A DNA stretch of 64,000 nucleotides from Capitulum mitella (GCA_030062745.1 CP099839.1:25967324-26031323); one strand, 5' to 3'. Positions 1 through 12,056 are shown, counted from the first letter of the stretch. Translations and numbers: made by a program. Notes: a model not told the origin generated them from the sequence alone.

Positions 1-2469
1 TCGCCGGTAGATGTCACTAGTAGTGTTACATAGATGTCGCTGAAAAGTGGCGCGTGCTTCCATAGCGGGTTGTTCTCCGCTGTTTCCTTGCGGTTAGTAA
101 TGGTTCTTCCTTTGAACAGTTGCAATGTTTCCTGGGAAATAGTTTTCGCCGCAAAATAGCTGACTTTAGCACGATGATAAACAATGTTAACCCGTGAGTG
201 GAATGTGTGGTAAGCTTGCCATTACCCTATGTCTTAAAAGGGTGGTAACCAAGGCGTGGTAACGAAATCCAACGACAACTGTAAAACCACTAACGTTGAG
301 TGCTGCACTTCGCGATAACTAAGTTAGTAGAAATAGCAAATGAAGTGATGATAATTGATATCAGTGTTTTTCTTTATGGATAGCAATAATAGTTCATGGA
401 TGAAATCGGACATTTTAACCGAGACGAAGCGTTTTCTGTTTTTATTTTTTTATTTTTTTTTTAGTCAGACATCTCAGTTGCACTGTCATCTCGCTGGAGA
501 AAAAAAATGTGGGACGGCACCAACATCATCAAATATATATGCCCCATACAATCGCGCACCACACACACTCGGACCGCGGACACCTAACGGGTGCGCTGAC
601 GCTGCGTCGTCGTTTCCGACGTGTCTTCGCTGAATGCGAGACACTGGCGCCCGCTCCCAGCGGCGACACAGAGCGTCTCGCGTGCGGACAAAGTCGGTCC
701 CGGGGGTACCTGGACTGTTCGTGCCCAGCTGCGGCTGCCGCCCCGCCGGCGTCGCGCTGGCCATTTCCCCACCGCTGCCTCTGCCGCCGCTGCCCGCTGC
801 CGCCGCTGCCACCACGGCTGCCTAGTGCTCAATCTCCAGCGTGGACCGGCGTGAGCGGCGGCGCAGTGCGCCGGATCTGGCCGCCGCCGGCCGATTACAC
901 GCGCTATATTTGGCCGGCGACAAACGCGGCGCGCTCGGGCCGTATTGAATCGTCTCGAATCTAAAGCACCTAGATGGAGGCCCGTTTCCCGCCTGAGTGC
1001 GCTGCAATTGATTACCCGACTTGTCTGAGCTCTTGCTGGCCGAATTTTATCGCCTCGTTATTTAGGATCGGCGCCAATGCTGAACGATGTTTTTTTTATT
1101 AAACAGAAGGTCGTTATTTAACAAAAATACACCTTAAAGGCACATCTAGCTACGGCTTAGCTTTTTATGACCTGGTTTAGGTTACTACGCTCTGATAGAT
1201 ACAGCTTGTGGTTGTGGATACAACTTGTGGTTACAACGCTCTTGTGGCTGCCGTATAATCTTCGATACATAAAGCAATGTCTTAAAACGTCTGAGGCTCC
1301 TCTGACACTTATGTGTGAATGATTTCCGTAATCGTTCAGTCTCACGGCTGGCTGGAATCTCGCGCATCTTAAGTTAACTTACATCATGATTTAAAGCCGT
1401 AGAAGTCGTTACATCGCATCGAAGCTGTGCCATCCAACAATTAATTTTGGAACGAACGGCGTCAATATTGCTGTCACATATTGTTGTATTTGCCATTGCA
1501 TTTGTGGTGCTTTTAAATAATTTGTTACAAGTTGGTCTCTTTTCTATGTCGGTTGCAACAGAAAACGATTCTTGCTTAATGGTGGTAAAGGCTGTTCAGT
1601 AACGTGTAGCATTAATAACCGGGACAAGAGGGTAGTTATGGAGTAATGGTAAACATGTCGCCGTTTATTTTTTCCAATAAATGAGCAACGAAAACCCTTC
1701 ATGTTACATGACTTAAACTGTTTGGAAACGTGTTTGTCGAATGCAGTAGAATAACCAGAATGAATGTAATGGGGCAACGTCCATACTCCATGGTACCTGA
1801 GATGTCTTGGACATAAAAGCAAAGGAATGAAAGTGAATGTTCCTCTTTTCTTTTGCTTGCCATATAAAACACAAGGGAACGTTTCGAAAATAGCAGCAGT
1901 TTCATAGCCTGGCTTTGAAATTGCCGCCTGAGTAGCTTGGTTTGAATCCAATGGGTTCTTGAAAAAGCTTACTTAACCCCCTGAAATAGTTGCTAAGGTC
2001 CATTCGGTTTGTTTTACAGCAGTGTAGTGAAGGAGATAAAAAGACGTAGTCCAAAGCGGGTACTTGAATTAAAACCAGACCTAATGTCTTATCTCACCAT
2101 AACCTTTCTGGGTCTAGATGCCTATTTTCTGGTGAGTGCCGATTGATGTACGCTGCAATCGGATCAGCCTTATATCCAATGGACTGTACAGACAAAAATC
2201 GAAACGGAAGAAAACGGAACACGACAAAAGTGTTCTGCAGCGCCTCATCGTTTTCCGAAACGGACCCTTGCCGCATTGTAGCACGACTGCGGCGTCAAAT
2301 GGAATGCGCTACATGCCTGTCGTCATGTTACGCAATGTCAAATCGCGCTCAAAAACGATTGCCGAACAAACGCTGGCTCAGACCGAAAACCTTCGGGCAA
2401 AAGGGCATTGGAAGAGACATTTCAGTACCACCACGGGTTTCTTGACCATGACACTTTGCTGCAAGGCTT
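1..2469. other. Intergenic, with GC-rich patch at 541-970
   Basis: I see no gene here. Positions 541-970 are strongly GC- and CpG-rich compared with the AT-rich surroundings and contain overlapping open frames on both strands. None has a recognisable domain, and open frames are expected in such base composition. The patch could be a promoter or untranslated first exon of a gene outside the window. The rest (1-540 and 971-2469) shows no repeat or coding signal that I recognise. Confidence 0.5.
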
Positions 2470-3787
2470 TTAAACCGCCCGCTACTGGGCGACGGTTGAC
2501 CGCCCCCGCTGGAGGTTTTCCAAGATTGCGGGAGAACGAACAAACGCAGCGCCACAAAATGTTGTATAAGTTTTGCTTGACCATTTCTACACATCGTTTT
2601 AAAATTTTGGACTCAGGCCAAGTCAGGTGTCTGGCCTGGGTCGGGTCAAGTCGACCTATATCTAAAAAGGCTTAGCGCCCTGTGACTTTCTGAAAACATG
2701 GTATCACTATAAAACTTTCAGAGATTAGAAATCTTGATGGATGCAAAAAATCTGCTATTTCAGATTTTCCGAATTTTTCGGGTCATTGACCTAAGGTCAA
2801 GCCGTTTTTAAGATGTCGTTCAGATTTTTCCGAACTTTTTGGGTCATTGACCTAAGGTCAAGCTTTTTTTAAGATGTCGACGATTTTTCGGAATTTGACG
2901 ATTTTTTTTGCAGTAGTTTTAATGCGGGGTGATGCAGACATTCATTTACCGTCAATGGACAAAGTATCAGTGACTTCCAGCCATTGATCTGAGGTCAGGT
3001 CACGAATAACTGTTGGTTAGTTGGTTAGTTATTGAGGCTTAGGGGCGCACCGACTGCAGGGTCATTCGGCGCCCAACGAATAACTGTTATGAGCCGAAAT
3101 GCACAGCCGTCAAAATCGGCGATGAATTGCTCAGAACGGACTGAAAATACCAAACTGGCTCACACAGCTGCAAGTAATACCAAGAAGTTTTAAAAGTTTC
3201 AGAAAATCGCATATTTCGGAAATGAACAGACTCTCGCCAATAAAATTCCGCCAATTGTATAGGTGGATAACTACTGAATTTTTCCTAAATCTGAACATAG
3301 GGAACTATCACAAGAACCACTAAGATAAAGAAATATTACATGGAAAGGTTTATGTCGCGAAAATGAGGATACGCCTCAATTAGTTTCCGTTAATTTTTCT
3401 TACAGCGTTCGGCTACGGCGCCGCTCGCCAGTCGGTGTGAAAATCGTCATATTTTTAACTCAACGTTCCGGCGTGTATATTAAACAAAACAGAGAAATTA
3501 GGCGTGTCAAAAAAACCGGCATCTGCAAACTTTTACCTGTTGATTGGTGCCTTTTCCCGTATTCAGGCCTCTTCTCGGTTCCATGCAGTCGGCTGTACTA
3601 ATATATAATACCTATATAGTATCTAGAACTAGAAATGAGACCAGCTTCGAGCCCTCCTTGTCACGAGCTTTCCAACGGTTGTGCTTATTTTCATCGTGCG
3701 ACCAGCCGTTCGTGAGCTAGAGGGGAGCGGTCAACTGCCCCCCAGTCGGGCGTGATCGGCGCCGGCCGCCAGTCGGGCGCGGGCTTA
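2470..3787 (-). mobile_element. TTAA element family 1, diverged copy A
   Basis: This matches the other family-1 copies (33755-34613, 35681-36892, 55290-57724), in reverse orientation. It has the GC-rich subterminal hairpin, the stretch reading GAGAACGAACAAACGCAG, the internal GGTCATTGACCTAAGGTCA segment (present twice here, at 2780 and 2841), and the distal block with TTCCAACGGTTGTG and CGTGAGCTAGAGGGG. The ends are decayed (TTAAACCG at the left, CGGGCTTA at the right), so this is an old copy. It has no open frame for a transposase and is non-autonomous. The piggyBac-like class is inferred from the intact copies. Confidence 0.75.
2780..2853. promoter_or_regulatory. Two IR1 nuclear-receptor palindromes (EcRE-like)
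   Basis: GGGTCATTGACCT occurs at 2780-2792 and again at 2841-2853. Each fits the published consensus ecdysone response element RGKTCANTGAMCY exactly, as an inverted repeat of AGGTCA-type half-sites with one spacer base. They lie inside a family-1 TTAA element, duplicated within this copy. Whether any receptor binds them is not known from sequence. Confidence 0.45.
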
Positions 3788-4471
3788 CGTCAGGACTAGA
3801 TGAAAGCTAGGCAGTTGTTGCAATAACAGATGACGTAATGAGATGCCGTGCAGTATCATTGCTTCCACTACCTACATATAGAGCTTTGAATATCTATTTG
3901 TCTACGTTCGTGCATGGAGAAACTGAGCTTGAAAACGACATGATTTTAACACATTTATAAGAACTGGCTAAGGCGTAGCTTTTCCCTGACCAGGATAAAT
4001 ATTTACCGTACTGCAGATACTACCTTACATCGCGCATGTCAGCATTCAGCGTCCCTGTATCACAGACCGCTAAACTCTATTGTATCGTTGAACTGCACGC
4101 TTATCGTGGCGTATCTTATCCTTGTCCGTATCAGCGCTGGATTTGATGGCGTCGTATCCGGTCGGGCTGCGGGGCGCGGTGGCGGCAGAACGTCACGGGC
4201 GCTCGGGCCGACGCGTACTTGCGCCGGGGCTTGCAGTGCGCGCCCTTGAACGGCGTCCTGCGGCGGCGAGTGGCGGCCGCGGCCGCTGACCGGTTTCTGG
4301 CCGGGCTCCAGCGGGCGCGGCGGCAGTCACCTGACAGCCACGGGAGCGGGCCGCGATTTCTCCCAGCAGCGGCAGTGCCAGCGCTGAGACCGCGCCAGTG
4401 CGTCTGCCGACCGTCGTGAACGCCCGTGCGAGAACAGTCGTGCAGCCGCGTCGGGCCGGACCTGCATCGCG
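3788..4471. other. Intergenic, rising into CpG-rich region
   Basis: This is AT-rich without recognisable features to about 4140. It then changes sharply to CpG-rich sequence that continues to 6580. The border probably marks the start of a CpG-rich promoter and leader zone for the downstream plus-strand gene or genes. Confidence 0.4.
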
Positions 4472-4912
4472 ATGGAGGCGCTCGAGGTGGACGCCAAGCC
4501 GGCGGCGGCCGCGAAGCCTCGCGCCGGCTGGACGGCCGCCGTGGAGGCGAGCTACCGGCGCGGCGCGCCCGGCCGGAGCCAGCTGACGCCGGCCGGCTCG
4601 CCGCTGCCGGCCGAGCCGGAGCAGGCCGCCGAGCCGCCGCCGCCCGCCGTCGTGCTCACCGATTACGGCGGCCGCCGGCTGGCGTACGCACGGCCGCTGG
4701 GCGTGCATCAGAGCGCGGTGGCGCCCCGCATTCTCGGCTACCCGTCGCCGCTGCACCGGCTCGGCCGGCTCATGGTGATGGCCGTGGTGACGGCCGTCTG
4801 CGTGCACCGCCAGGCGGCGCCGCTGTTGGTCGGCCGGCCGCCGGACCTGCTCGCCCCGCTGGCCGCCCTCCCGCTGGAGACGTTCTCCGGCGGTGTCCGA
4901 CTCAGCATCTAG
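4472..4912 (+). CDS. Possible single-exon ORF, 146 aa, unknown function
   Basis: I do not recognise this protein. The ATG sits in a favourable context (purine at -3, G at +4: GCGATGG). The frame runs 146 codons with very strong G/C third positions, the same codon style as the esterase and the type II membrane protein. The protein is rich in Ala, Pro and Arg, and has a short hydrophobic run (LMVMAVVTAVCV, about residues 100-111) that is too short for a confident membrane helix. It ends in TAG 925 bases before the start of the next gene. Against it: an open frame on the opposite strand covers much the same bases, the DNA is extremely GC-rich, and I see no family motif. It could be an upstream exon or leader rather than a gene. 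Confidence 0.35.
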   Translation: MEALEVDAKPAAAAKPRAGWTAAVEASYRRGAPGRSQLTPAGSPLPAEPEQAAEPPPPAVVLTDYGGRRLAYARPLGVHQSAVAPRILGYPSPLHRLGRLMVMAVVTAVCVHRQAAPLLVGRPPDLLAPLAALPLETFSGGVRLSI

Positions 4913-5837
4913 CCGGGCAGCGCCGTAGTCGCTGACCGCGCCGGCGGCGGCCGGCGGGCAGATAGCAGTACCTGAGCGAGCGGCTGTGAGCGTGCCGCCG
5001 CCCCGTTAGCGGTGGCGTTTGTGTGGGCCGCCCGCGGGCCGGCGGACGGGGCGTCGTTTAGGCTGGCGTCCGGCCAGCGGGGACAGCGCGGCGGCGGCAC
5101 ACTTCGGCGCCTGGTTTCTCTGCCGCCGGGAGCCGCCGCCGTCTGCTACGGCGTCGCACGCCGCCGGCGACAGCCTGTTTGTTTCTCGGGCCGGGCGTCG
5201 CCCGCCCGCGGCGCCGCGCCGGGGTGCATTGTTGCCGCGCGGAGGGCGGTTTGTTTTGCGCGCTGGGCGGGCGCGGCTCGGAGCCGCGCGGCACCGGCGG
5301 CGCGAGAGGCCGGCGCACTTGCGTGCCGCCCGGCGGACATGGACGGGCTGAGAAGGCTGCCTTGTATCCGCCGGCTCAGTATAAACAGCCACTGGGCGGC
5401 GCGGCGGGCAGAAATAGCGGCGGCCAGCGGCCGGGGCTTCACGCCGGCGGCAGCGGCGGGCCGCCGGCAGACGGCCGGCGACCGTCCGCGGGCCCGCGGC
5501 CCGGGCAGCCCTCGGCGGAGCAGCGCCCGCCCGCTGCGAAGTGCGCTTCTGCCCGAGTGATCCGCGAGAGAGCCTTCAGCGCTGTTCCGCCGTCACCGCC
5601 GCCCGTCCGTCGCTGGTGTTCGAGGTGCAAGGCAGGATCACGGGCGGTAGGTCCCATCGACCACGCGAAGATCGCCGTTGCTTTCTGAAAACCGTCTGAA
5701 GAGGAGCCCTCGTGGCCGGCGGAGGTCATCGCTCGTCCTCGGCGGCGACCGGCCGTGTCTGTGGTGGCGCTAACGAGCTCGGCCTCGGACGTGCCGAGCG
5801 CGGCGGGCGCCGCTCGAGCTCAGAAACTCCGCCAATC
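4913..5837 (+). promoter_or_regulatory. CpG-rich leader/promoter region of the type II membrane protein gene
   Basis: This is extremely GC- and CpG-rich DNA before the ATG at 5838. An in-frame TGA at 5697-5699 lies upstream of that ATG, with no other in-frame ATG between, so the reading frame cannot begin further 5' without splicing. A TATAAA hexamer at 5380-5385, embedded in GC-rich DNA, could serve as a TATA box. Many open frames on both strands here are products of base composition. Confidence 0.45.
5380..5385 (+). promoter_or_regulatory. Candidate TATA box
   Basis: TATAAA occurs within otherwise GC-rich sequence, 453 bases before the ATG at 5838. It is the only such hexamer in the CpG-rich block that I noticed. 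There is no independent evidence for a transcription start. Confidence 0.25.
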
Positions 5838-6576
5838 ATGTCCTGCGGCGGCGGGCGGCGAGCACGGCCGCCGTCCCCGAGCGACCTGGAGTCGGGGTCG
5901 TCGACCGACACGCGCTGCCGGACGGGGCCTGATGAGCCGCGGGCCGCGGCCGGCGCGCGCCAGACGGCGCCCGAGGCGGCCGCGTCGATCGCGACGCTGT
6001 CGCGCGACGGGCTCGACTCGGGCCTGGACGTGATCGAGGAGGACGCGGCGCCGGCCGGCGGCCGCCGTCACAGTGATCCGGACGCGGCGCGGCTGGCCGC
6101 GCTCAGCTACCGCCTCAGCCTGTACCTCAACGACCCGGAGGAGCCGGGCCGGCGGCGCGCCTCGCTGCGCGCCGGCCGCTCGCGGCGCCGGCTGTCGCGC
6201 CGCGGCAGCGAACTGTTGAGCCGGCCGGCGTCGGCGGCCGCGCTCTGCCGCCGCCACTCGGAGCTGGCGCCAGCCGCTGCCGAGAGGCGCCGCTCGCGGC
6301 GCGGCTCGCGGCGGCCGTCGTCTAGGCCGGTCGACTCGCGCGCCGGCTCGCGCACCGGCTCGCGCGCCGGCAGCGTGCGCCGCCTGCCAGCGGCCGGCGC
6401 CGGCGCCGGCGGCGGCCTCCTGCCCAGCGCCGAGCTCGAGCCGAAGGAGCGCCGCCGCCGCCAGGTGGTGCTGGCCGTGATGGCCGGCGCCTTCATCATC
6501 GTCTCCATGTCGGTGGGCCTCATCTTTGTCATGCTGTACCTGACCTCGTCGGAGGGCTCCACGGACTCGACCGATG
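5838..6576 (+). CDS. Exon 1 of type II membrane protein gene
   Basis: It encodes residues 1-246 plus the first base of codon 247. ATG 5838 has A at -3 and an in-frame stop upstream at 5697. The exon encodes the cytoplasmic tail and the single membrane helix and ends at the GTGAGA donor. If the donor is not used, the frame runs on to a stop at 6729-6731 with a clear drop in coding style after 6577. Confidence 0.65.
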
Positions 6577-9500
6577 GTGAGACCGCCGCGGTAGATCGAC
6601 GCGGAGAGAGGACAGGTTGCGTGGCTCTGGAATTACGGCACGGGACTGTCGGCAAAGCGATGCGCTTTGTCCGCGCACCGATGGCAGAAATAATGGGGGA
6701 TGACATAGTATGTGCCGCGGATTCGGGCTAATGGTAGCATGGTATGGCATTGGAACTAGCAGCAGTCACGCGACCTTTCAGAGATGTCGGACCGACAAGA
6801 TCTGATTAGTTCACGTTCACGCTTTATTGTAATTGCCTTGGGACGTATATTATATACTTCATGGTATGCTGTTTCATCGTGTTTTTGAGAATACCCAAAG
6901 CAAGTAAGGTTAGCGATTTGAATTTCGGAGATGCTCTCCAAAACGCAGTCAAAGGCTCATTTTCCTTATAGATGTTAAAAGGCTATAAACTATTGCAGAA
7001 GAACATCTGCGTCCTGTTCTTGTAATATGTCTGCATTTTCCTGGATCCGAATCATTGCTTATCAATAACGCCACTGGAAGAGTAATTCATTCGGCAAAGT
7101 TTTTGTTCAGAGACAGCGTAACTGGACTCCAACGGTGCGTTCTTTAAATTGACGAAGGGTGTTAGAAACAACCTCTCATCGTTGCCGGTCGATAACTCAA
7201 CATAGGAGCCTTTCCATCACTGGGTTTATTTCGGTTTCAAAGTAATGTACCGCTCGGCACCAAATATTTACGAGGCCTCTCTTTTTGTTTGGGCGCTCCC
7301 TCCCTTCTCGGACGATGTGTTATCGCTCTGGGATTATCCTGAATGCTTTGTTGGGTCTGCACGGCCATCCTTGCGTCCGGCGCTGGCAGATATACTTGCT
7401 ATGCCGCGCGAGGCCGGCAGGATCGCTCCTGAGGAAGGTCGGAGAGGTCTAGCGGCATTTGGACCGCACTAAACCGCTCAGTGACAGCGCTATGCAGCGG
7501 AAGAGCGGCTTGGGGCTCACTGGGTCGGCCTCTCTCAATTCCCTGCGGTCCCAGGCACCATTTGAGCCGGCAGGCAGCCACTTAGTCCCGCTGAAAGCCG
7601 AAACACGATCCGAGTACCCTGCAGCACGTGGGCGGGAGAAAGCTCCAGACTTCTCATGCGCCTGAGGCCTGTTTTCGCCCGGCAATGTTTGCACAGATTT
7701 TGTGCATCGCCATCCGCCGTCGTCATAAAGTTTTACGGCTTCCGTCGTGCCGCGTTTCGCGGTGATGTCCCACATGCCTGCTCGCTGCGTGTGAGGTCCT
7801 CGCCACGCAACATTGGCACGAGTCTGCGTGGTGTGTCAGCAACGCCCCCGTGTGCTGGCTGCCTGAAATATCTCCGAATTCCGCTGACTCTCCTCTCCCT
7901 GGCGATAGATGACGTTCCGGCGGCGCAGAAATCCTCTGGAAACGACAGCTTTGCTGTGGTCGGAGTTCTGCTTGGAAACTAGCGCACCATATTCGCTCTG
8001 AGAGCGGCGCTGGCCTGATTGAGTGTCGCTGAGGGCAAGATTGTCTCCCACGCACGCATTCATTGCGGCACTAAAAAGCTCCACAGCGGTGTCAAAAACA
8101 GACAGAAAGACGTGCTCGTGTTTCTCTCTACTGCGTGGAACGCCCATACGGATGCGTTAATTTGCTGTACTTCCATCCATCATGGACGGTTATGTGACGC
8201 AAGCATGTAATTTCGTCAGGTCACCTTGAACTGCACTTTGGCATTGCGACAAGGTTTCTTGGTGTTCTTAGATTTCCAAAACCAAACATATGTTGTATCT
8301 GTCTGTGCTGCTGTCAACGATTAATTCATCCGCCATATATGTCAGCCCAGCAACAGTGGATAGTTTGGCACCTATGCGCTTACAACGAACGCAAAATATT
8401 GTGCCGCTTTTTAGATGCTGAGCTGTTGTTATTGTTTATGATATGAGTTTCGCTGCAGTCGCGTCTCCACGTACGTTTTGTTGTCATTTGGCAGTGTTCA
8501 GCGAGGCCATTTGAGAGCGCGCGAAATGTCAGATTGGGGCTTGACAGGCAGCGCAGTTCGTGGAGTTAACTGAAAACCTTTGTCGATCGGATTTGACTTA
8601 AATTCTACATGGGTGCATTTCTTTGCACGTTCATCGCTGTTCACTGCTGGTTCGACCTTTCTTGGGAAAGCAGCCCTTTCATGATGATTTGTAAAAATGT
8701 GTAGCATTCGGTCGCCACACGACAGGGCTACAAACAGGGCAGTTATTACGAGCGAGGCCGCAGGCTGATCAAGTCTGACTTCAGTTGGCAGGAAAACGAG
8801 CGGCTCGGCCCGGTCCGGCCTGACCGTAACGCTTTCTACAGCCGAATAACTTTGCAACCACTGGATGCTGAATATGAAGTTTCCACTAGACGATCGCTCA
8901 GTTCTTTACCTTTCTCCATTCACATAAGCAATGCGTTAGCTTGCAAATGTGTTGTCCACTCAGCCGTTTGGGGAATATTATTTCGCTCAGAGGCGCAGCC
9001 AAGGGGGCCCGGGGGCCGGGCCCCCCTTAAGCCCACAATTTTGTGAAAACCACTGCATATCGTCTTCCCGGCAGGCGGTTTTTGTGTTATTGCAGTTCGC
9101 TCTCAGTTCCGGTCCCCCCTCAAGAAAATCCTGACTGCGCCCCTGGTTTTGCTCTTAGATCTGTTTTTCCACGATGTTTTTTTAGGCCACTATGTAATGA
9201 CAGAGGACAATATAATGGGCCATTTAACGTTTAAACTTGCAGTTTTTGGGATGCAAAATAATAAAATAGATGGATATACGCCTGCTTATATTGTAACACG
9301 CATAAAGGCAAGGGAATGAGCCAAGCATTATCACCAGATATACTTGGGTGCTGAATTAATGTCTTCTTTTCCTTCTTTTCTCTTCTTCTTAAGGTCTTTT
9401 CTTAATAGCCATGCGAAGAATACTCGAACATCCCTGTGAAAAAGATGTTTAAAAATCATGCATGTCCACTTGTATTGGTAGGTCTCCGTCGTTTGTTACG

Positions 9501-10159
9501 GCAGACGAACCGCTCAATACAGGCAGTGAACAGTATCATGGGCGATTTGGTGGAGACCTATAAAAACATCCGCTGGAATTGTGAAGAGAATCAAAGACTC
9601 GGAAACTGCGCATAAAGAGACGTTTTCCCAAACCGTTAAATTGCATTTTGTTGTATCCATTTTGGCTTAATCCGTTTTGGTAGGTGCTCTTTCGAACACG
9701 AGGCAGAGCAATGGAGCTCGATTTCAGAACAATGGAGCCATGGAGCAGCTGAAAGATGGTTGAGTGCCGTATTGTTAATGCCGGAAAAACAAACCTTTTG
9801 GATTTGCGGACTGGATGTCTCTGGAAGGCGACAGGTCGAAGAACTTTATGCCCACGACTTTTTGCAGCAACCCATATTTCTCAACAAAACATGATATGAT
9901 AACCCGTTTACGCCAAAAATGATGCATGCTCTGTCTCCAGAGAACTACATTGGTCATGCGTTTCCACGATGTTGTTGGGCCATTTTGGCGCCATTTTCGT
10001 TTCTGGCTCATGTGGGCAGCCGGAGTCAGTAAACCACAATGCATTTACTCCCGTTTCCTCCATTTTCCAGTCCGAAAAGAAAACGAGGAGATCTACAGAG
10101 GCCTTAAGACCGTATTCAACGCGTCGACGCCGGCCAGCACCATCGACGGCGACGGATAG
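5838..10159 (+). CDS. Two-exon gene: Arg/Ser-rich type II membrane protein, 275 aa
   Basis: The inferred coding exons are 5838-6576 and 10071-10159 (739+89 bases = 276 codons with TAG). The donor at 6577 (ACCGATG/GTGAGA) leaves one base over. The acceptor at 10070 follows a pyrimidine-rich tract (TTTCCTCCATTTTCCAG) and supplies two, so the frame continues. Residues 1-208 are a charged, low-complexity tail with repeated SR/RR motifs, including RRHSDP (14-3-3-like) and RRRAS (PKA-like). Residues 209-234 are one strong hydrophobic helix after RRRR. Residues 235-275 are a short acidic/polar tail with an N-glycosylation site (NAS, 263-265). By the positive-inside rule the N-terminus is cytoplasmic and the C-terminus lumenal or extracellular. 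I do not recognise the family. The second exon depends on phase agreement only, so a different partner exon is possible. Confidence 0.55.
6577..10070 (+). other. Intron of type II membrane protein gene (3.5 kb)
   Basis: Inferred from the phase-1 GTGAGA donor and the TTCCAG acceptor. It contains a small hAT-like MITE (8988-9145). Otherwise I see no exon or repeat. Open frames around 7450-8150 and 9775-10040 lack family motifs and coding-style base use. Confidence 0.5.
8988..9145. mobile_element. Short hAT-like MITE (158 bp)
   Basis: The ends are CAGAGGCGCAGCCAAGG and CCTGACTGCGCCCCTG, imperfect inverted repeats close to the CAGGGGCG(T/C)AG-type termini of hAT MITEs. The flanking octamers ATTTCGCT and GTTTTGCT agree at 6 of 8 bases, compatible with a decayed 8-bp target duplication. 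Just inside the left end is an almost pure G/C stretch (GGGGGCCCGGGGGCC). It is too short to code for anything. Confidence 0.6.
10071..10159 (+). CDS. Exon 2 (terminal) of type II membrane protein gene
   Basis: It encodes residues 247-275 (start VRKENEEIYRGLK, end STIDGDG) and the TAG at 10157-10159. The acceptor has a good pyrimidine tract, and the phase fits the donor at 6577. It ends with a short acidic tail containing one NAS glycosylation site, sensible for a lumenal C-terminus. Confidence 0.5.
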
Positions 10160-12056
10160 CCTGGCGGGTCCGCGGTCCGTCTCCCGGGGAGCAGCTCCCT
10201 CGCCCCGCAGCGCCGCGGAACGACGCCTGCCCTTGGCCAGCTGTTAGGCCTGGCTGCCGGCCGGTCATGATCCGCGCCGGCGGCAGGGACGCGGCGGACC
10301 CCGCCGGTTACTGATGACCGTCGGGCTCTCTCGGACCGGGTCTGCAGTTCCAGTCGCCGGGGATAGGGCGCCGCAACACGCGCGGCGGGGAGCCGAGCGG
10401 GGTGCGTGCAGCGGGCCTGCTCTGGACAGGACGAGCGCCGGGTTCCCACTCTGGCGCACCGGGATGTGTCGGCGTGCCGCCGCCGCCGCCCAACGGCGGC
10501 GGAGGCCGTCCCACCACACGGACGTCGGGCTGAGACTGCTCTCGCCGCGTCCACCGTCCGCCGCCGACGCGTGCCGACCGCCCGCAGGCCGGCCGGCGCC
10601 GGGCGGGTTCGTTAGGTGCTGACGGGAGAACGTTCGTGCCGAATTGGCCGCCGCGGCGGGGGTTGAGGGGCGCGGCCGTAACGCCGCCGAGGCACCGCGT
10701 GACCAGGGCTGGTCCTGTCGGCGCTGTTGTGACTGGCGGAGCCGTGGCTGGACTCAACTGGGCCGCTCAGCGGCAGTGTGAGACGAGAACGAAATGCATC
10801 AATACTTCTCTGTTGGGTTGCGACTGCGAGCTGTGAACTCCAGAGGATGTCGCTGAACAGACGTCGGAAGTGCTCGCGTTTGAAGACGGGTGGTGGGATT
10901 CAAGCTGACAGCAGCACCTGTGCGCTCTCGTTATTCGTTTTGTGTTTGTTGCGGGTAATGTTGCTTACTTTGCCAAAGAATATTTCATTCGTAGCTGTGA
11001 CATGTTACAATGAGAAGGAGCGCGTGAATGTCTGTATGATCAGCCAGTTCCACACATGCCCTAAAACAACGCCACACGAACTGAATTCTATTGCCGAACT
11101 GATTATCTCCAGTTGCAACTTTAATGGCGCGGGGAAGTTTTAAATAGAAAAAACGGTAACCTTTTCACAGCCTTTCCGCTATTTTCCCTCTCATCAAACG
11201 CCGGTCGCAGAGTTGATTACTGCCGTACTAATTACGTTGCTCTGCGAAAAAGCTATTCAAATTGTCACTAAATAATATAACAGCACAACGAACAAGCCAA
11301 TCTCGGCTGCAAAAACATGTATTCCCAGACAATTGTTTCTGCTCATACGATCATTTTCATCCCAACACAATCTACCGGCCATGACTGGCGTGCATTGCTT
11401 AAGATGGTCGTTCCACAGGCATTGATCAACTTTAAGCAAAGTTCCTCTAGCCATGTGTGTTGGATCCTGTTTGCAAATAATCCACCTCATTTATCTGAGC
11501 TTCCACGAAACGTCCTTATTAAAGCAAGCCTGAAATCCGCATCATCTTGAACCATTTTTGGCATAAAAAACAGACCGCAAATGAAAAACAAACACTTTGC
11601 AATCATGACCAACAAACTCAGAACGTACGTGTGGTAATGAATTTTTTTTCAGCAAACTGATCCCATTTTCACACAATGCTGCTAATTTAAGTAGACCAAA
11701 GACTGCACCTTTTTGAAGCCGTCTTTTGAATCCACATTCTGTGGCCTGAAGGACAGGCTAAGCTGAAGTCCGTTGAAAGAGAGTTGGCAGTAATGCAGGC
11801 GTCTCGTTTTAGCTACTCGTGATCGTTCTTTGTTACAAGAGGACCGCTATTCACACTCCGTGTGTGAATCTGTGAATCACACTCCGACCCTGGGCAACGC
11901 GACAATGTTCGAGCTCGTGTGCGTAACGTTGCGCGGTGCGTTTTTAGTACGTTCGTCATGTTGCGCGGTAAAGTTTGCTGAGCGAACGGCTCGTGATCCG
12001 TGAAAGGGTGAGGCTTGAGAATGTTGTTGAATATTTCCTGTCACGGAAATAAAATA
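10160..12056. other. GC-rich probable 3' UTR, then intergenic
   Basis: Positions 10160-10770 remain very GC-rich directly after the TAG at 10159, consistent with a 3' untranslated region or a second CpG island. The sequence then becomes ordinary AT-richer DNA. The first good AATAAA that I noticed on the plus strand is at 12048-12053, about 1.9 kb away, so the transcript end is uncertain. Open frames on both strands in the GC-rich part lack any family motif. Confidence 0.4.

Noticed and set aside
486..964. Overlapping open frames on both strands in the first GC-rich patch
   Set aside because: They are low-complexity Pro/Arg/Ala products of GC-rich sequence, with no splice-compatible neighbours or motifs.
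4193..4807. 204-codon minus-strand open frame
   Set aside because: It mirrors the plus-strand frame at 4472-4912 in extremely GC-rich DNA and has no recognisable domain. Plus-strand codon use looks more like real coding sequence.
10093..10757. Long minus-strand frames over the 3' UTR of the type II protein gene
   Set aside because: GC-rich shadow frames. They overlap the supported terminal exon on the other strand and show no domain.
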